From contig NZ_WBMS02000010.1 in the NCBI RefSeq assembly GCF_008923205.2, positions 184,902-248,901 of the forward strand: a stretch of 64,000 bases of DNA. The letters run 5' to 3'. Both the position numbers and the translations under genes were made by a program. Below, piece after piece: positions 53,129 to 61,181 of the stretch. This DNA comes from Actinomadura physcomitrii. GTDB lineage: Bacteria; Actinomycetota; Actinomycetes; Streptosporangiales; Streptosporangiaceae. The notes beneath the pieces are model-generated. The model was not told the DNA's origin. It saw only the letters and a program-made list of their open reading frames with translations, and ran no database searches. Position 1 is the first letter of the stretch. Each line of letters opens with the position of its first letter.

Positions 53129-53983
53129 ATGACCGCAACCCAGGACTCCCCGGTCCTCGGCAGCCTCTACCAGCACTCGGTCGCGGAGTACTGGAACGCC
53201 GAGCGCAACCCGGTCAACCTCCGGCTCGGCGAGGTGGACGGGATCTACCACCACCACTACGGCGTCGGCCCCGTCGACTGGACGGTCCTCGACGGCCCGG
53301 CCGACACCCGCGAGGAGCGGACCATCGCCGAGCTGCACCGGCTGGAGAGCGCACAGACCCACCTGCTGATGAGCAACCTCGGCCCGGTCAAGCCGTCCGA
53401 CCGGCTGATGGACGCCGGGTCGGGGCGCGGCGGGTCGAGCCTGGTCGCCCACGAGCGGTTCGGCTGCCGGGTCGACGGGGTGTCGATCTCGGAGTCGCAG
53501 GTCGCGTTCGCGGGCGAGCAGGCCGAGCGGCGCGGCGTCGCCGGCAAGGTCCGCTTCCACTTCAAGAACATGCTGGACACCGGCTTCGAGACCGGGGCGT
53601 TCCAGGCGATCTGGAACAACGAGAGCACCATGTACGTGGAGCTGGGCCTGCTGTTCGCCGAGCACGCGCGGCTGCTGAAGCGCGGCGGCCGGTACGTGAC
53701 CATCACCGGCTGCTACAACGACGCCTACGGGCTGCCGTCGCGGGCCGTCAGCGAGATCAACGCGCACTACATCTGCGACATCCACCCGCGCAGCACCTAC
53801 TTCCGGGAGATGGCGGCGAACCGGCTCGTCCCGGTGAGCGTCGTCGACCTCACCTCGGCGACGATCCCCTACTGGGAGCTGCGCGCGAAGTCGACGCTGG
53901 CGACGGGCATCGAGCAGGCGTTCCTGGACGCCTACAAGGGCGGGAGCTTCCAGTACCTGCTGATCGCGGCGGACCGGGTCTGA
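53129..53983 (+). CDS. Geranyl diphosphate 2-C-methyltransferase
   Basis: SAM-dependent C2 methylation of geranyl diphosphate, supplying the unusual C11 substrate of MIB synthase. The 284-residue protein carries the SAM loop LMDAGSGRGGSSLVAHERFG near 95, a HFKNMLDTGFE segment, and WNNESTMYVEL. Near the N-terminus VAEYWNAERNPVNLRLGEVDGIYHHHYG marks the C-methyltransferase group. The ATG at 53129 has AAAGGA at good distance; an in-frame ATG 24 bases earlier is less likely. It is the second gene of the two-gene MIB operon, 38 bases after the cyclase. Confidence 0.94.
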   Translation: MTATQDSPVLGSLYQHSVAEYWNAERNPVNLRLGEVDGIYHHHYGVGPVDWTVLDGPADTREERTIAELHRLESAQTHLLMSNLGPVKPSDRLMDAGSGRGGSSLVAHERFGCRVDGVSISESQVAFAGEQAERRGVAGKVRFHFKNMLDTGFETGAFQAIWNNESTMYVELGLLFAEHARLLKRGGRYVTITGCYNDAYGLPSRAVSEINAHYICDIHPRSTYFREMAANRLVPVSVVDLTSATIPYWELRAKSTLATGIEQAFLDAYKGGSFQYLLIAADRV

Positions 53984-54000
53984 CCGCACACTCGCCAGGG

Positions 54001-54074
54001 TGTGGGGGCATCCCCCACAGAGACTTCGACGGGGGCATTCCGCGGCCCGCCGGTGGGAGCACCGGCGGGCCGCG
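54001..54074. terminator. Double hairpin between convergent MIB operon and lipase gene
   Basis: The first hairpin has 8-bp arms TGTGGGGG/CCCCCACA around CAT (54001-54019). The second has perfect 15-bp arms around GGAG (54041-54055 and 54060-54074). Together they probably terminate transcription from both sides. Confidence 0.75.
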
Positions 54075-54104
54075 GGTTCCTGATCGAGACGGGATCGGGG
54101 GGCG

Positions 54105-54779
54105 TCAGCTCGCGAGGAAGGTGCGGACGGAGTTCAGCACCACCGTGTCGGTGAGGTAGGTGAGGTGGTTCTCGCAAGGGACGTAGTTGTTCGTGGCGCC
54201 GCTGAGCCTGGTGCTGGTGTAGGGGTTGATGACGCCGTCGCACGGCGAGTACCAGGTGGCGTACTTGGTGTCGCCGGGCGTCTCGTCACCGGAGGCGAGC
54301 GTCTGGATGAACGACGAGCCGGGCGACATCTGCTGGCAGGTGACGAAGGTCAGGCAGGCGTAGGCGGCGGTGGTGCCGTGGTTGGCGCCGGCGAGCGAGG
54401 CGAGGTGCTTCACGTACTGCTGGCCGCCGAGCTCCTTGATGTACCACCAGCTGACGAGCCCGCCCATGGAGTGGTTGACGATGTCGACCTTGGACGCGCC
54501 GGTCCGCGCCCGCACCTGGTTCACGTAGGAGGCCAGGCTGGCGGCGTTCGCCTTGTTGTCGCCGTAGGAGTTGTAGTTGAAGGCGAACAGCTCGTTGCTG
54601 CTGTAGCCGGCCGCGGTGAACACCGCTTCGGCGGTGACCCAGTTGGACGCGCTTCCGGTGTAGCCGTGCACGAAGACCACGGGCGTGTGCCCGGCCGCGT
54701 GCGCGGGGGCGCTCACGCCGACGACGGCACCGAGCACGGTGACCGCCGCCGTCAGGAGTGTGCCGAGAATGCGGCGCAT
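54105..54779 (-). CDS. Secreted class 2-type lipase/esterase
   Basis: A 224-residue exported triacylglycerol lipase. A signal peptide (RRILGTLLTAAVTVLGAVVGV) ends at AHA near 28. The fold then gives VVFVHGYTGSASNW and the nucleophile elbow VNHSMGGLVSWW, with the acid-histidine pair in SPCDGVINPYTS and CENHLTYLTD. Four cysteines near the end and middle (AYACLTFVTCQQ, SPCDG, PCENH) could pair in two disulfides. The organisation is the same as small streptomycete lipases. It is convergent with the MIB operon. Confidence 0.9.
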   Translation of the reverse strand: MRRILGTLLTAAVTVLGAVVGVSAPAHAAGHTPVVFVHGYTGSASNWVTAEAVFTAAGYSSNELFAFNYNSYGDNKANAASLASYVNQVRARTGASKVDIVNHSMGGLVSWWYIKELGGQQYVKHLASLAGANHGTTAAYACLTFVTCQQMSPGSSFIQTLASGDETPGDTKYATWYSPCDGVINPYTSTRLSGATNNYVPCENHLTYLTDTVVLNSVRTFLAS

Positions 54780-54925
54780 CGCTCCTCCTCAGGGGGTGGG
54801 GGATGGGGCGTTTCGTCACCGAGTGTCGGTGTGGTCGCCGGTCGCCGCATCGGCGAAATCGCCGGTCTCGCGTGTCCGGTGCGTGGTCGCCTCGAAACGC
54901 CGCGTAGAGCGGACCGGGGCGGGCG

Positions 54926-55057
54926 TCAGCCCTGGTCGCGGCGGGCGCGGGCGCGGCGCTTGCCCTCGTGCATCGCCTGGACGCGGGCGATGGGGAAGGT
55001 GTGGCCTTCGCACGCGCCTCCGACATGGCCGTTCGGGTAGCGTCGGGGCGTGTACAT
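54926..55057 (-). CDS. Possible 43-residue basic peptide
   Basis: An ATG at 55057 opens a short frame ending at 54926. From the cysteine onward (CEGHTFPIARVQAMHEGKRR, then an Arg/Ala-rich end) nearly every third base is G or C, which suggests genuine translation. It overlaps the first 8 bases of the divergent PaiB gene. I do not recognise a family. No ribosome site is clear, so it may be a chance frame in GC-rich DNA. Confidence 0.3.
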   Translation of the reverse strand: MYTPRRYPNGHVGGACEGHTFPIARVQAMHEGKRRARARRDQG

Positions 55058-55688
55058 ACCCGCACATTTCTCGGCCGGTGACGCCGAGGTCCGCGCGCTC
55101 CTCGACGGCTGCGGCGCGGCCGACCTCGTCACCAGCACGCCGCGCGGCCTCGTCGCAACGTTCCTGCCCGTCCTGTACGACCCGGACGCCGGCGAGCACG
55201 GCGCGCTGCTCGCGCACGTCGCCCGCAACAACGACCAGTGGAGCGAGCCCGCGCGGGGCGAGTCCCTGTTCATCGTGCACGGGCCCGACGCGTACGTGAC
55301 GCCGTCGTGGTACGCGTCCAAGGCCGAGCGCGGGCGGGCCGTGCCGACGTGGAACTACCTCACCGCGCACGTCTACGGGCGGCTGGTCGTCCACGACGAT
55401 CCGGCGTGGCTGGAGTCGCTGGTGCGGCGGCTCACGGGCAGGCACGAGGCGGGCCGTCCCGAGCCCTGGTCGGTGGACGACGCGCCGCCGGAGTTCATCG
55501 CCGGGCAGCTGCGCGCGATCGTCGGCCTGGAGCTCGTCATCACCCGGGTCGAGGCGAAGGCGAAGCTGAGCCAGAACCGGCCGGCCGCCGACCGGGACGG
55601 CGTCGCCGCCGGATACCTCGCGGAGGGCGACCCGGTCATGGCGGAGGCGGTGCGCGCGGCGGCGGGGCCGGACGCGCCGGAGCGGTGA
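55050..55688 (+). CDS. PaiB-like FMN-binding regulator
   Basis: A 212-residue FMN-binding split-barrel protein of the PaiB/negative transcriptional regulator family. It shows VYIPAHFSAGDAEVRAL at the start, GLVATFLPVLYDPD, ARNNDQW and TWNYLTAHVYGRL in the central barrel, and a C-terminal KLSQNRPAADRDGVAAGYL. The family is used in sporulation/protease control in Bacillus and polyketide loci elsewhere; the direct role here is unknown. It starts at a GTG and overlaps the LuxR ATPase by 4 bases, so they are coupled. Confidence 0.88.
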   Translation: MYIPAHFSAGDAEVRALLDGCGAADLVTSTPRGLVATFLPVLYDPDAGEHGALLAHVARNNDQWSEPARGESLFIVHGPDAYVTPSWYASKAERGRAVPTWNYLTAHVYGRLVVHDDPAWLESLVRRLTGRHEAGRPEPWSVDDAPPEFIAGQLRAIVGLELVITRVEAKAKLSQNRPAADRDGVAAGYLAEGDPVMAEAVRAAAGPDAPER

Positions 55689-58576
55689 ACGCCCGCACGG
55701 TCAGCCCGGTGCTCGTCGGCCGCGAGCGCGAGTCCGCCGCGCTCGGCGCCGCGTTCCGCGCCGCCCGCGACGGGACGCCGTCGGCGGTGCTGCTCGGCGG
55801 CGAGGCGGGGGTGGGCAAGACCCGGCTGGTCACCGACTTCGGCGCGCGCGCCCGCGCCGAGGGCGCGCGGGTGCTGGTCGGCGGCTGCCTGGAGCTCGGC
55901 ACCGAGGGGCTGCCGTTCGCGCCGTTCACCGCGGCGCTGCGCGGGCTCGTCCGCGACGTCGGCGTGGACGGGGTGCGCGCCCTGCTGCCCCCGGGCGCGG
56001 GCGACGGGCTGGCCCGGCTGCTGCCCGACTTCGGCGACGCCGACGCGGGCGCGTTCACCGGCGAGTCGCGGGCCCGGCTGTTCGAGCTGGTGCTGACGCT
56101 GCTGGAGCGGCTCGCCGCGGCCGGGCCGGTGGTGCTGGTCGTCGAGGACGCGCACTGGGCGGACGCCTCGACCCGCGACCTGCTGACGTTCCTCGTCCGC
56201 AACCTGGGCGCCGGGGACGCGCTGCTGATCGTCGTCACGTACCGGACCGACGAGCTGCACCGCGCGCATCCGCTGCGCCCGGTGCTGACCGAGCTGGAGC
56301 GCGTCGAGCACGTCGCCCGCGTCGAGGTGGGGCGGCTCGGCCGGGACGAGGTCGGCGCGCTGGTGCGCGGCATCCTCGGCACCGACCCGCCCGCCGGTGC
56401 GCTCGCGGACGTGTTCGAGCGCAGCGAGGGCAACCCGCTGTTCGTCGAGGCGCTGGTCGGCTCGGGCGCGGACCGGGACCTGCCGGAGTCGCTGCGCGAC
56501 CTGCTGCTCGGCGCCGTGCAGCGGCTGCCGGAGGACACCCAGGAGATCCTGCGGGTGGCGGCGGGCGGCGGCGCGCGGATCGAGCACGAGCTGCTCGCGG
56601 CGGTCGCCGGGCTGGACGAGCGGGAGCTGACCCGCGGGCTGCGGCCCGCCGTGGCGGCCAACGTCCTGGTCGTGGACGGCGACGGGTACGCGTTCCGGCA
56701 CGCGTTGATCCGCGAGGCGGTGCACGACGACCTGCTGCCCGGGGAGCGGACGCGGCTGCACGTCCGGTACGCGCGGGTGCTGGAGGAGCACCCGGAGCTG
56801 ATGCCGGACCGGGCGCGGGCGGTGACGCTGGCGCACCACTGGCACGCGGCGCACGACGTCGTCCGGGCGCTGACCGCGGCGTGGCGGGCCGTCGGGGAGA
56901 CGCGCCGGGCGCTCGCGTACGCCGAGGCGCTGCGGATGGCGTCGCGGGTGCTCGGGCTGTGGGACCGGGTGCCGGACGCGGCGGAGCGGATCGGGGTCCC
57001 GCACGTCCAGGTGATGGAGGAGGCCGTCACGCTGGCCGACCTCGCGGGCGAGCCGGACGTGGGCATCAGGCTGGCGACCGAGGCGCTGCGGCTCGGGGAG
57101 GCGGCCGGCGATCCGATGCGGGCGGCGCGGCTGCACGAGCTGCGCGGCATGCTGCGGCTGCGGTCGGGCAGCGACAAGGCGCCCGCGGACCTGCGCGAGG
57201 CGGCCCGGCTGGTGCCGGCCGACCCGCCGTCGGCCGAGCGGGCGCGGGTGCTCGCGACGCTCGCCACGAAGATCCTCGGCCTGCAGGGCACCCGGCGGGA
57301 GGCGGAGGCGGCGGCGCGGGAGGCGCTGGAGGTCGCGCGGGCCGTCGGCGACACCGAGGTGGAGCTGTCGATCGAGCTGAACATGGCGTGGCTCGACCTG
57401 TTCCACGACGACGATCCGGAGGCGTTCTTCGCGCGGGTCGGGCGGGTCGCGGCGCGGGCCTCGCAGGCCCAGGCGTTCGATCCGCTGCTGCGCGCGTTCA
57501 CCAACCACTCCGACGTGCTGGAGATGTACGGGCGGCACGCGGAGGCCGCCGAGGTGGCCGCGGCGGGCATCGCCCGCGCGGAGGAGTACGGGCTGGTCCG
57601 GTCGGCGGGCGCGCACCTGTCGATCAACGCGGCGGAGCCGCTGGTGTCTCTCGGCCGGTGGGACGAGGCGCTCGGGGTGATCGGGCGGACGCTGCCGCGG
57701 ACGTCGGCGGGCGTCATCCGGGCGGGGCTGCACCACCTGGCGGGGACGGTCGCGGTCGCCCGCGGGGACCTCGGCGGCGCCGAGCGGCACGCGGCGGAGG
57801 CGCCCGGCCTCATCGCGCGCGGTGCGGCGCGGCGGGCGCAGAACCTGTTCCCGGTGTGCCGGCTGAACGCGCTGATCGCGCTCGCGCGGGGGCGTCCGGA
57901 GGGGGCCTTGGACGCGCTGGAGCCCGTCCTCACCGACGTCGGCCTGCCCGACGACTCGCGGTACGCGCTGCCGGGGCTCGTGACCGCGGCGGCCGCGTGC
58001 GCGGAGTTGGGCGACGCGGCGGCGCTGGCGAAGGTGCGGGCCCGGCTGGAGGGCCTGCGCGTCTACGGGCCGGTGCAGGAGGCGCACCGGCTGACGTTCG
58101 CGGCGGAGGCCGCGCGCGCCGAGGGCGTCCCGGAGCAGGCGGCGTGGGACGCGGCGGCCGCGGCGTGGGACGCGCTGCACCAGCCGTACGAGACGGCGTC
58201 CGCGCTGGTCCGGGCCGGTGAGGCCGCGCTGGCCGCCGGCGACCGGGACCGCGCGGGTCCGGCGCTGCGGCGGGCCGCCGAGCTGGCGGACGGGCTGCGC
58301 GCGGTCCCGCTGCGGGACCGCGCCGGCGACCTCGCGCGGCGCGCCGGGGCCCCGCTCGGCGGCGCCCGCCCGTCCCCCGGGCTCGGGCTCACCCCGCGCG
58401 AGATGGAGGTGCTGCGGCTCGTCGCCGCGGGGCGCAGCAACCGGGAGATCGCCGAGGCGCTGTTCATCTCGGTGAAGACCGCGAGCGTGCACGTGTCGAA
58501 CATCCTCGGCAAGCTCGGCGTCGCGGGGCGCGGCGAGGCCGCCGCCCGCGCCCACCGGCTCCGGCTGTTCGACTGA
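55685..58576 (+). CDS. LuxR-family (LAL) ATPase transcriptional regulator
   Basis: A 963-residue regulator of the large ATP-binding LuxR class. An N-terminal AAA/STAND ATPase has Walker A GGEAGVGKTRLV near 37-48 and Walker B VVLVVEDAHWAD near 155. A middle of about 450 residues is helical and TPR-like, with regular A-rich 34-residue periodicity. The C-terminal HTH reads LTPREMEVLRLVAAGRSNRE and ends in SVHVSNILGKLGV. The GTG at 55685 overlaps the PaiB gene. Target genes are unknown; pathway-specific LAL regulators often govern polyketide or sugar-use genes. Confidence 0.92.
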   Translation: MNARTVSPVLVGRERESAALGAAFRAARDGTPSAVLLGGEAGVGKTRLVTDFGARARAEGARVLVGGCLELGTEGLPFAPFTAALRGLVRDVGVDGVRALLPPGAGDGLARLLPDFGDADAGAFTGESRARLFELVLTLLERLAAAGPVVLVVEDAHWADASTRDLLTFLVRNLGAGDALLIVVTYRTDELHRAHPLRPVLTELERVEHVARVEVGRLGRDEVGALVRGILGTDPPAGALADVFERSEGNPLFVEALVGSGADRDLPESLRDLLLGAVQRLPEDTQEILRVAAGGGARIEHELLAAVAGLDERELTRGLRPAVAANVLVVDGDGYAFRHALIREAVHDDLLPGERTRLHVRYARVLEEHPELMPDRARAVTLAHHWHAAHDVVRALTAAWRAVGETRRALAYAEALRMASRVLGLWDRVPDAAERIGVPHVQVMEEAVTLADLAGEPDVGIRLATEALRLGEAAGDPMRAARLHELRGMLRLRSGSDKAPADLREAARLVPADPPSAERARVLATLATKILGLQGTRREAEAAAREALEVARAVGDTEVELSIELNMAWLDLFHDDDPEAFFARVGRVAARASQAQAFDPLLRAFTNHSDVLEMYGRHAEAAEVAAAGIARAEEYGLVRSAGAHLSINAAEPLVSLGRWDEALGVIGRTLPRTSAGVIRAGLHHLAGTVAVARGDLGGAERHAAEAPGLIARGAARRAQNLFPVCRLNALIALARGRPEGALDALEPVLTDVGLPDDSRYALPGLVTAAAACAELGDAAALAKVRARLEGLRVYGPVQEAHRLTFAAEAARAEGVPEQAAWDAAAAAWDALHQPYETASALVRAGEAALAAGDRDRAGPALRRAAELADGLRAVPLRDRAGDLARRAGAPLGGARPSPGLGLTPREMEVLRLVAAGRSNREIAEALFISVKTASVHVSNILGKLGVAGRGEAAARAHRLRLFD

Positions 58577-58593
58577 CCCGGCGCCGCCACCGG

Positions 58594-59676
58594 TCACGCG
58601 GTCGGGCGGAGCGGGACGATCCGGGTCGTGACGCGCGCGCGGGCGTGCGGGCCCTCGGGGGCGCCGGGCGCGCCGCCGCAGGTGTGGGACGCGACGTCGC
58701 CGCCGACGTGCAGCCCGGTCGGGACGAGCCGGTTCGTCCGGAACGCCAGCGACGGGTCGCGCAGCATCGGGTTCGACCAGGGGATCAGCTCCGACAGCAG
58801 CGTGAACACCGGGTCGATCACCTTGGTGACGCCGTCGTCGTCGACGACCTCCACCCAGGCGTGCACGACCTCGGGCAGCCCGACCACCCAGCCGATCCGG
58901 GTCGTCGCGGGCACGCCCTCCTCGCGGCACAACCGCTCGATGTAGCGGCTGGCGGCGCCGCAGCCGGCGAAGCCGCGCGGGACGAGGTCCGGGTCGTCGC
59001 GCAGCTCGACGGGCAGCCGCAGGTAGCGCGGCTCGGCGCCGGTGAACTCGCGGACGATCGCGCGCAGCGCGGGCGCGCGCAGCACCGGGCAGTCCCCGAC
59101 CGTCCGCAGCACCGCGGAGATCGCCATCGCGGGACCGGACGACCGCGCGGTGGTCGCCGCCGCGTCGGGCGCCGCCGCCACGCGCCGTCCCCCGCGCCCC
59201 GGATGCGCCCGGACGTGCCGGACCGTCCCGCCGTAGGCGCCGGTGCGGGGCCGGGCGAGGGCGTTGCGGGCGCCGGGACGGCACCCGTCGGGGTCCCCGC
59301 AGGCGACCCGGAGCTCGAACCGCGACACCCGCGGCGCGATGAGGTCCTCGCAGGACGACCGGGTCCAGCGCAGCAGCGACGCGACCTCCCGCTCGACGGG
59401 CGTGCGGCCCGTCCCGGAGTAGAGGGCGAGGTTGAACAGGTCGCGCGAGTCGAACCGCTCCCGGCCGCGCTCCCCGGTGGACGGCAGGCCATGCCGGGCG
59501 AGCGCGGTCAGCGTCCGGTCGTCGCAGGCGAGCATCCGCGCGGCGTCGGCGCGTCCGGTGTCGGGGCGGTGGTGGCCGGACGGGATGACGTAGAGGCCTT
59601 CGAGTGCGCGCAGCAGCCGGCGGTCGGCGCCGTCCCCGGTGCGCCCGCGGGCCGGGGCCCTATGTGCGGCGCCCAT
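58594..59676 (-). CDS. Transglutaminase-like protein with N-terminal HTH-like region
   Basis: A 360-residue two-part protein. Residues about 45-85 (ARMLACDDRTLTALARHGLP and the following FDSRDLFNLALYSG) look like a MerR/excisionase-like helix-turn-helix with wing. Residues about 190-310 are a transglutaminase-like cysteine-protease fold with C in FAGCGAASRYIERLC, H in EVVHAWVEVVDDDG and D in VIDPVF. The tail is Ala/Pro-rich. The ATG lies one base after the stop of the short upstream frame and is translationally coupled. The activity could be amide cleavage, transamidation or cyclisation of a bound peptide; no substrate or partner is evident. Confidence 0.65.
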   Translation of the reverse strand: MGAAHRAPARGRTGDGADRRLLRALEGLYVIPSGHHRPDTGRADAARMLACDDRTLTALARHGLPSTGERGRERFDSRDLFNLALYSGTGRTPVEREVASLLRWTRSSCEDLIAPRVSRFELRVACGDPDGCRPGARNALARPRTGAYGGTVRHVRAHPGRGGRRVAAAPDAAATTARSSGPAMAISAVLRTVGDCPVLRAPALRAIVREFTGAEPRYLRLPVELRDDPDLVPRGFAGCGAASRYIERLCREEGVPATTRIGWVVGLPEVVHAWVEVVDDDGVTKVIDPVFTLLSELIPWSNPMLRDPSLAFRTNRLVPTGLHVGGDVASHTCGGAPGAPEGPHARARVTTRIVPLRPTA

Positions 59677-59677
59677 G

Positions 59678-59881
59678 TCAGCGCTTCACGATTCTTTCGA
59701 GCATGTGCACCACCGCCCCCGAGCCGACTTTGGTGTCGGGCCCGTCCATCAGGAAGAAGTCCGGGAAGCCCGCGACGGCCGTCCCCAGGTAGGCTCGCCT
59801 CCCGTCCCGCCATGACCCGTCCAGGTCCCGCTCAGTGGGACCGGTCATCCGCATGGGGGCGGCTCCCGGCATGCCCGTCAC
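59678..59881 (-). CDS. 67-residue fragment resembling the C-terminus of a Baeyer-Villiger monooxygenase
   Basis: The segment RRAYLGTAVAGFPDFFLMDG and the following GPDTKVGSGAVVHMLERIVK match the end of FAD-dependent BVMO/4-hydroxyacetophenone monooxygenases, in which GFPNLF...GPNTGLGHxS is conserved. The FAD and NADPH Rossmann domains are absent, so it cannot be a complete enzyme. It starts at a GTG (59881) and ends one base before the ATG of the transglutaminase-like gene. A perfect 25-bp palindrome lies directly upstream. It may be a relic or a repurposed domain. Codon use is normal and no frameshift is seen inside it. Confidence 0.55.
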   Translation of the reverse strand: MTGMPGAAPMRMTGPTERDLDGSWRDGRRAYLGTAVAGFPDFFLMDGPDTKVGSGAVVHMLERIVKR

Positions 59882-59886
59882 ATCCT

Positions 59887-59911
59887 CACTATTGGCGCTG
59901 CGCCAATAGTG
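59887..59911. promoter_or_regulatory. 25-bp perfect palindrome upstream of the fragment/transglutaminase unit
   Basis: The 11-base arm CACTATTGGCG and its exact reverse complement flank CTG. TTGGCG recurs on the minus strand 13 bases further upstream. It sits 5 bases before the GTG, in the position of a repressor operator covering the transcription start. Confidence 0.65.
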
Positions 59912-59931
59912 GCAAACGTGACGCCAAAAGA

Positions 59932-59969
59932 AAACCGCGAGGCAGCCCGGAGGCGGACTGCGGCGGTTT
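59932..59969 (-). terminator. Intrinsic terminator of the TusA-like gene
   Basis: Read on the minus strand, AAACCGC and GCGGTTT flank an inner GCAG/CTGC pair, and the stem runs into TTTTCTTTT. The U-rich tail on this strand makes it a good rho-independent terminator. It lies 16 bases downstream of the gene. Confidence 0.7.
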
Positions 59970-59984
59970 AGCGGGCGGGCCGGG

Positions 59985-60266
59985 TCAGCCGTGCGCGGCC
60001 GGACGCCAGGGCGAATCGGGCTGGGTGGCGCGCGGGCGCTCGGCCACGCGCAGCGCGTAGGTGGGGGTGTCGGCGGCGACCGGGCCGAGGTAGGCGTGCC
60101 CCGTCAGATGGCACCAGGCGGGCAGGTCGATCGGGGCCGCCGGGTCGGTGGCGAGGAGATGGACGACCGTGCCGGGCGCCAGACCCGCCAGGTGCCCGCG
60201 CAACTCCAGCAGCAGGCGCACGCAGGAGCGGTCCCCGCCGTCGATGACCACCGGTTCCGACCCCAT
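59985..60266 (-). CDS. TusA/SirA-like sulfur-carrier protein with altered active site
   Basis: A 93-residue protein with the TusA-like order: an N-terminal short beta strand, an alpha helix RSCVRLLLELRGHLAGLAPG, a second strand VVHLLATDPAAPIDLPAWCHLTGH. The CPxP motif of TusA is replaced by a cysteine at RSCVRL, with another at AWCHL. It may transfer sulfur by a different cysteine or have another role. GGGGAGGCCTG before the ATG marks the start. A TATATT box (60320-60325) lies about 55 bases upstream on this strand. Confidence 0.65.
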   Translation of the reverse strand: MGSEPVVIDGGDRSCVRLLLELRGHLAGLAPGTVVHLLATDPAAPIDLPAWCHLTGHAYLGPVAADTPTYALRVAERPRATQPDSPWRPAAHG

Positions 60267-60732
60267 CAGGCCTCCCCTGCCTCCGCGCCCCCGCCGGACG
60301 CTCATTACCGCATGGGGGAAATATAGGGCTTTGGGGGCTCCGCTTCACCGCGGAACATCCGACCGCGGGCGACCGTTGAGGGAACCGGGACCATGTGCCG
60401 CAGGGTCGAACACAAGCAAGCGAGCACGGTCCCGCCGGAGCGCCGACGAGGGCGATCGACCGCCCGTCCCGGTGCGGCTTCGGAGCAGCGGCGGCCGCAT
60501 CCGGCCGCCGCCCGCACGATCCCGTCGCGATCACCGTCCGGGGCCGCGCGTGCGCGCATCCGAAGCGACGAACACGGAGCGATCGGAGGCGAACGCGGTG
60601 ATCGACAATATGAGGGACCGGCGCCCCACTCTTGACCCTCTCTTTCAGGTTTCGTCCAGCTTTGAGGCTTACAGTCGCAGTGAAGCACCCCCAGCTGTCA
60701 CCCACGTGAGGAACCTGACCTTGGGGCGAGCC
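60267..60732. other. Intergenic region between TusA-like and STAS genes
   Basis: No convincing gene. Possible frames have poor codon bias. The 60600-60700 part is AT-richer than its surroundings and holds GTTTCGTCC and GGCTTACAG elements that may be a stress-sigma promoter for the STAS gene. The minus strand carries the TATATT box for the TusA-like gene. Confidence 0.4.
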
Positions 60733-61095
60733 ATGGAATTCGGAGCAGCGCGAGTGGAGACCACGCCGACCTGCGGGACGCTGGCCTTCCCCGCCGAGGT
60801 CGATCTGAGCAACGGCGAGGCGATCCTCGACCAGGCCCTCGGGCTGCTCGAGTCCGGGACGCCCGCCCTCATCCTCGACCTCTCGGGCTGCACGTTCTGC
60901 GACTCCAACGCGCTGAACGTCATCCTGCGCTCGCAGATGCGCGCCACCGAGCTCGGCGTGCCGATGTGGGTGGTGCTGCCGCCGCGCGGCATCGTCCGCC
61001 GAGTCGCCGAGGTCGCGGGCCTGCCGCGGCGCGTCGCCATCGCGCCGGACGTGGCGACCGCGCGCGAGGCGCTGAAGCCCGTCACGCACGCCTGA
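60733..61095 (+). CDS. STAS-domain anti-sigma factor antagonist
   Basis: A 120-residue single STAS protein of the SpoIIAA/RsbV type. The conserved phosphorylatable serine lies in FCDSNALNVIL near 59 (family consensus DSSGL), with LILDLSGCTF before it. A GTG at 60598 in frame has an acceptable ribosome site, but the extra codons have low GC at third positions and no similarity, so the ATG at 60733 is used. It likely binds an anti-sigma kinase when unphosphorylated to free a stress sigma factor. No kinase or sigma gene is adjacent. Confidence 0.88.
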   Translation: MEFGAARVETTPTCGTLAFPAEVDLSNGEAILDQALGLLESGTPALILDLSGCTFCDSNALNVILRSQMRATELGVPMWVVLPPRGIVRRVAEVAGLPRRVAIAPDVATAREALKPVTHA

Positions 61096-61149
61096 CCCGC
61101 TTCCCCGGCGGCGACCGGCCGCCGGGGTCGCGCCCGCGCCGCCGTCTCC

Positions 61150-61181
61150 GTGTTTCAGCCGACGCGTGTTTCAGCCGACGC
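61150..61181. repeat. 16-bp tandem duplication at the end of the lipoprotein gene
   Basis: GTGTTTCAGCCGACGC is present twice in direct tandem. The stop codon of the gene read on the minus strand lies in the upper copy, so the lower copy is a duplicated 3' end outside the gene. Confidence 0.75.

Noticed and set aside
57000..59284. Long leftward frame opposite the LuxR gene
   Set aside because: Antisense shadow; TPR and LuxR-HTH features on the plus strand account for the region.
60598..60732. N-terminal extension of the STAS protein from a GTG
   Set aside because: Codons in this stretch have low third-position GC and add no known domain.
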